From NCBI RefSeq assembly GCF_002632585.1, contig NZ_NIBV01000002.1, positions 976,613 through 1,040,612 on the forward strand: a stretch of DNA of 64,000 bases, written 5' to 3'. Positions within the stretch are counted from its first letter, which is position 1. Each line of letters begins with the position of its first letter. This DNA is from Xenorhabdus szentirmaii DSM 16338 (GTDB lineage Bacteria > Pseudomonadota > Gammaproteobacteria > Enterobacterales > Enterobacteriaceae). Both the position numbers and the translations under genes were made by a program. This document shows positions 43,691 to 64,000 of this stretch, in pieces. The notes under the pieces were generated by a model. It had not been told where the DNA came from. It worked only from the letters and a program-made list of their open reading frames with translations, and ran no database searches.

Positions 43691-43691
<1 letters not shown>
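22494..43691 (-). CDS. Six-module NRPS with tandem thioesterases (NRPS-B)
   Basis: A 7065-aa terminal NRPS. Domain order: N-terminal helical docking stretch (MTKANINIEMLKRAVLEKKL), C(LCL)-A(Thr)-PCP, then five modules that start with dual condensation/epimerization-type domains: A(Tyr/Phe), A(Ser), A(DVQLVGAVC), A(DSALIAEVW), A(Thr), each with PCP, then TE-TE. Dual C/E domains were recognised by the entry motif DIYPLAPLQEGILFHH with HHRLQEQGD, and by HHLIGDH in place of HHxxxDG. Every A domain carries YTSGSTG and GRNDFQVKLRGFRIE. The ATG overlaps the NRPS-A stop (TAATG), so translation is coupled and the two proteins work in sequence. There is no separate E domain, methyltransferase or ketosynthase. 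The two Thr modules are almost identical in DNA. Confidence 0.97.
23330..24189 (-). other. Thioesterase domain 1 of NRPS-B
   Basis: Alpha/beta-hydrolase domain starting SPLFLVHETTGDPLVYSLL, with nucleophile motif GWSIGG (about residue 6590; 23909-23930) and a late candidate catalytic His in GGTHNSIM. Tandem thioesterases are known from lipodepsipeptide synthetases, where the first usually releases or cyclises the chain. Confidence 0.88.
24190..27433 (-). other. NRPS-B module 6: dual C/E-A(Thr)-PCP
   Basis: A pocket D-F-W-N-I-G-M-V-H, exact Thr code; about 1.6 kb nearly identical to NRPS-B module 1 (offset 16209). The PCP core reads FFESGGHSLLAVQ, with Ser in place of Leu. The last-loaded residue should stay L-Thr. 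Confidence 0.85.
24430..26025. repeat. About 1.6-kb near-identical repeat, mate at 40639-42234
   Basis: Constant offset 16209 bp. Covers the whole A(Thr) domain of the first and last modules of NRPS-B, while their C domains are of different classes. Confidence 0.85.
27434..30660 (-). other. NRPS-B module 5: dual C/E-A(unassigned, possibly His)-PCP
   Basis: A pocket D-S-A-L-I-A-E-V-W (from FDSSLASIF, LLCVPS, LIVAGE, YNEYG, ATVWAS). The nearest code I recall is His DSALTAEVC (7 of 9). Dual C/E follows, so a D residue is expected. Confidence 0.7.
30661..33890 (-). other. NRPS-B module 4: dual C/E-A(unassigned, possibly Trp)-PCP
   Basis: A pocket D-V-Q-L-V-G-A-V-C (from FDVCIQECF, MLLTPTA, LVVGGE, INAYG, STVCTT). 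The nearest code I recall is Trp DVALVGAVA (7 of 9); the first four residues also match Pro codes. The C active site is HHVVCDH. Dual C/E follows, so a D residue is expected. Confidence 0.7.
33481..35560. repeat. About 2.1-kb near-identical repeat, mate at 59541-61620
   Basis: Constant offset 26060 bp between NRPS-B module 3 and NRPS-A module 2, covering A(Ser), PCP and the first part of the next dual C/E domain. Confidence 0.8.
33891..37131 (-). other. NRPS-B module 3: dual C/E-A(Ser)-PCP
   Basis: Third Ser module, pocket D-V-W-H-I-S-L-I-D, with about 2 kb nearly identical to NRPS-A module 2 (offset 26060). The GGVGVARG motif reads GGGGGGRG. Dual C/E follows, so D-Ser is expected. Confidence 0.85.
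37132..40352 (-). other. NRPS-B module 2: dual-like C/E-A(Tyr/Phe)-PCP
   Basis: C carries HYLLNPAKD where the other dual domains have HHRLQEQGD, so epimerization of Thr may be lost; the active site is HHIIDDN. A pocket D-A-S-T-V-A-A-V-C equals a known Tyr code and is close to Phe DAWTIAAIC. Dual C/E follows, so a D aromatic residue is expected. Confidence 0.78.
38500..40560. repeat. About 2-kb near-identical repeat, mate at 48372-50432
   Basis: Constant offset 9872 bp. Covers the previous PCP, the divergent dual C/E domain (HHIIDDN type) and the N-terminal part of A in the Tyr/Phe and Asn modules; the A cores then diverge completely. Confidence 0.82.
40353..43691 (-). other. NRPS-B module 1: docking-C(LCL)-A(Thr)-PCP
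   Basis: C has HHIISDG. A pocket D-F-W-N-I-G-M-V-H (from FDFSVWELW, VLNQTPS, IIFGGE, VNMYG, ITVHAT) is exactly the Thr code. A Thr here could supply a hydroxyl for ring closure. Confidence 0.88.

Positions 43692-64000
<20,309 letters not shown>

Overview
The window looks like a chromosomal segment of an insect-pathogenic, nematode-symbiotic enterobacterium of the Xenorhabdus/Photorhabdus group (Morganellaceae). The basis is an enterobacterial core with E. coli-like synteny (mdtABC, trhP, the sRNA cyaR, fbaB), decayed type VI secretion (T6SS) genes, an Rpn nuclease, insertion-sequence debris and a giant non-ribosomal peptide synthetase (NRPS) locus. The genus is inferred from style and content, not proven. 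Intergenic DNA is AT-rich, while the NRPS genes are clearly GC-richer.

Layout. 1-789: left-truncated, frameshifted IS1182-type transposase. 922-11743, all on the minus strand: fbaB, a CyaR sRNA homologue, trhP, then the overlapping mdtA-mdtB-mdtC efflux operon; mdtD and baeSR are not adjacent. 12081-18441: a T6SS graveyard with a truncated TssM, a truncated VgrG, an intact Hcp and a small secreted protein gene broken by an in-frame amber codon. An intact rpn gene sits among them, with a strongly ribosome-bound internal start. 18555-20018: mgtE. 20158-20400: IS1-type debris.

20626-64000, minus strand: an NRPS locus running past the right edge. Its visible gene order in transcription is NRPS-A (5' end outside the window), NRPS-B (overlapping by 1 nt), an intrinsic terminator, and a SyrD/PvdE-like cyclic-peptide ABC exporter. 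NRPS-A shows one partial and six complete modules; NRPS-B has six modules and two tandem thioesterases. My reading of the adenylation pockets gives: X - Ser - X(DTSDTGTVI) - Glu/Gln - Ser - Asn - Gly - Thr - Tyr/Phe - Ser - X(DVQLVGAVC) - X(DSALIAEVW) - Thr. Three condensation domains are of LCL type; the other nine are of the dual condensation/epimerization type and there is no separate E domain, so many residues should be D. I do not recognise the product.

The NRPS genes are mosaics of long, nearly identical DNA blocks (up to about 3.8 kb at a constant 9708-bp offset). Sequence diverges sharply around adenylation-domain cores, which suggests module duplication and A-domain core exchange. 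The most interesting observations are this assembly line, its mosaic structure, the intragenic start inside rpn, and the CyaR homologue.
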